A DNA stretch of 64,000 bases from Allolobophora icterica (taxonomy: Eukaryota; Annelida; Clitellata; Crassiclitellata; Lumbricidae): contig OY744613.1 of the NCBI GenBank assembly GCA_963556255.1, positions 45,254,291 through 45,318,290 of the forward strand, written 5' to 3'. This document shows positions 63,739 to 64,000 of this stretch, one piece after another. Numbering within the stretch: the first letter of the stretch is position 1; every line of letters begins with the position of its first letter. Below the pieces are notes generated by a model. It was not told the DNA's origin, did not search any database, and worked only from the letters and a program-made list of their open reading frames with translations. The position numbers were made by a program, and so were the translations under genes.

Positions 63739-64000
63739 TCATGAAGTAACTGTTTTCAGTTGGCTATTTCCAAACAGTTCAGCAAAGTCGTCCTCCACTA
63801 GAGAGTAACACACATGGAAACAGTGCTTGAGAAATTCCTCTCCTATTTCAAACATTTGGTTGCATATTACACATCCAAATGGTTTCACAAGTAAAGACTC
63901 AACACCAGCAACAGTTGATGTCTCATCTGAAAATACTTCCATAACTTGCTTCACTTCTGCAACAGTTTTCACTTTTTCATTCGAAACACCAGTCTCCGTA
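63739..64000 (-). CDS. 3' end of a C2H2 zinc-finger gene, cut by the window end
   Basis: The minus strand reads the spacer (TGVSNEKVKTVAEVKQVMEV), the atypical finger (FGCVICNQMFEIG ... KHCFHVC) and the acidic end DDFAELF, as in the genes at 450, 26797 and 35289. The frame is open to the right edge, so the finger array lies beyond 64000. Its stop is at 63739; the tail is extended by about ten residues relative to its paralogues (GNSQLKTVTS instead of ENN). It pairs with the gene at 60935 as an inverted copy of the 35289/39927 gene pair. Confidence 0.8.
   Translation of the reverse strand, partial: TETGVSNEKVKTVAEVKQVMEVFSDETSTVAGVESLLVKPFGCVICNQMFEIGEEFLKHCFHVCYSLVEDDFAELFGNSQLKTVTS

Overview
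The window is animal genomic DNA, most likely from a marine invertebrate. It is AT-rich. It carries intronless C2H2 zinc-finger genes, LINE and tRNA-SINE fragments with GAGGCGCTATATAAA-type tails, many GGCCTA-rich stretches, several families of small DNA transposons and satellite DNA. The species cannot be named from this sequence. No rRNA, functional tRNA, CRISPR or prokaryotic feature was seen.

Region 1 (1-3412) holds a 22-finger zinc-finger gene (450-2663) with a decayed finger relic in front of it. Region 2 (3420-20920) is a complete 17.5-kb Polinton/Maverick (adintovirus-like) element. It is bounded by ~297-bp terminal inverted repeats that are over 99% identical and by a TCCAGCA direct repeat. 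It encodes a small zinc-ribbon protein, protein-primed PolB (interrupted by one frameshift), a retroviral-type integrase, a zinc-ribbon/PLA2 protein, an A32-like packaging ATPase, a coil protein, penton-like and hexon-like capsid proteins, two pVI/pX-like proteins, an adenain-like protease, a fibre-like protein, one unknown protein and a membrane protein. The protease frame has no ATG before its conserved N-terminus. Instead, the preceding ORF ends in an in-phase A AAA AAC heptamer followed by a stem-loop, which looks like a -1 programmed frameshift signal. This is the most interesting molecular observation in the window.

Region 3 (20928-23390) contains a piggyBac-like non-autonomous element (TTAA sites) with a hAT-like MITE (8-bp duplication) nested in it. 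Region 4 (about 23.4-41.2 kb) is a tandem segmental duplication. Each copy holds a plus-strand zinc-finger gene (26797-28257; 35289-36746) and a minus-strand zinc-finger gene (a pseudogene at 31505-31990; intact at 39927-41144). LINE and SINE insertions present in only one copy give filled-site/empty-site pairs. A second piggyBac-like element (32025-32845), filled with pentanucleotide repeats folded into a long inverted repeat, sits at the junction. A third copy of the gene pair lies inverted at about 59.8-64.0 kb (60935-62146 plus; 63739-end minus).

Region 5 (44886-59382) is a 14.5-kb foldback element with a 9-bp duplication (CTATGTTTT). Its long inverted arms contain arrays of ~163-bp satellite monomers, and the left array has a 1302-bp higher-order period. 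No transposase is visible inside it. The right end (62.2-63.5 kb) has a truncated piggyBac-like end, a small GC-rich MITE and a (CAT)n tract.

The Polinton genes form a self-contained virus-like set for replication, integration, packaging, capsid formation and maturation. The zinc-finger genes are probable nuclear DNA-binding proteins of one locally expanded family, defined by a shared atypical C-terminal finger.
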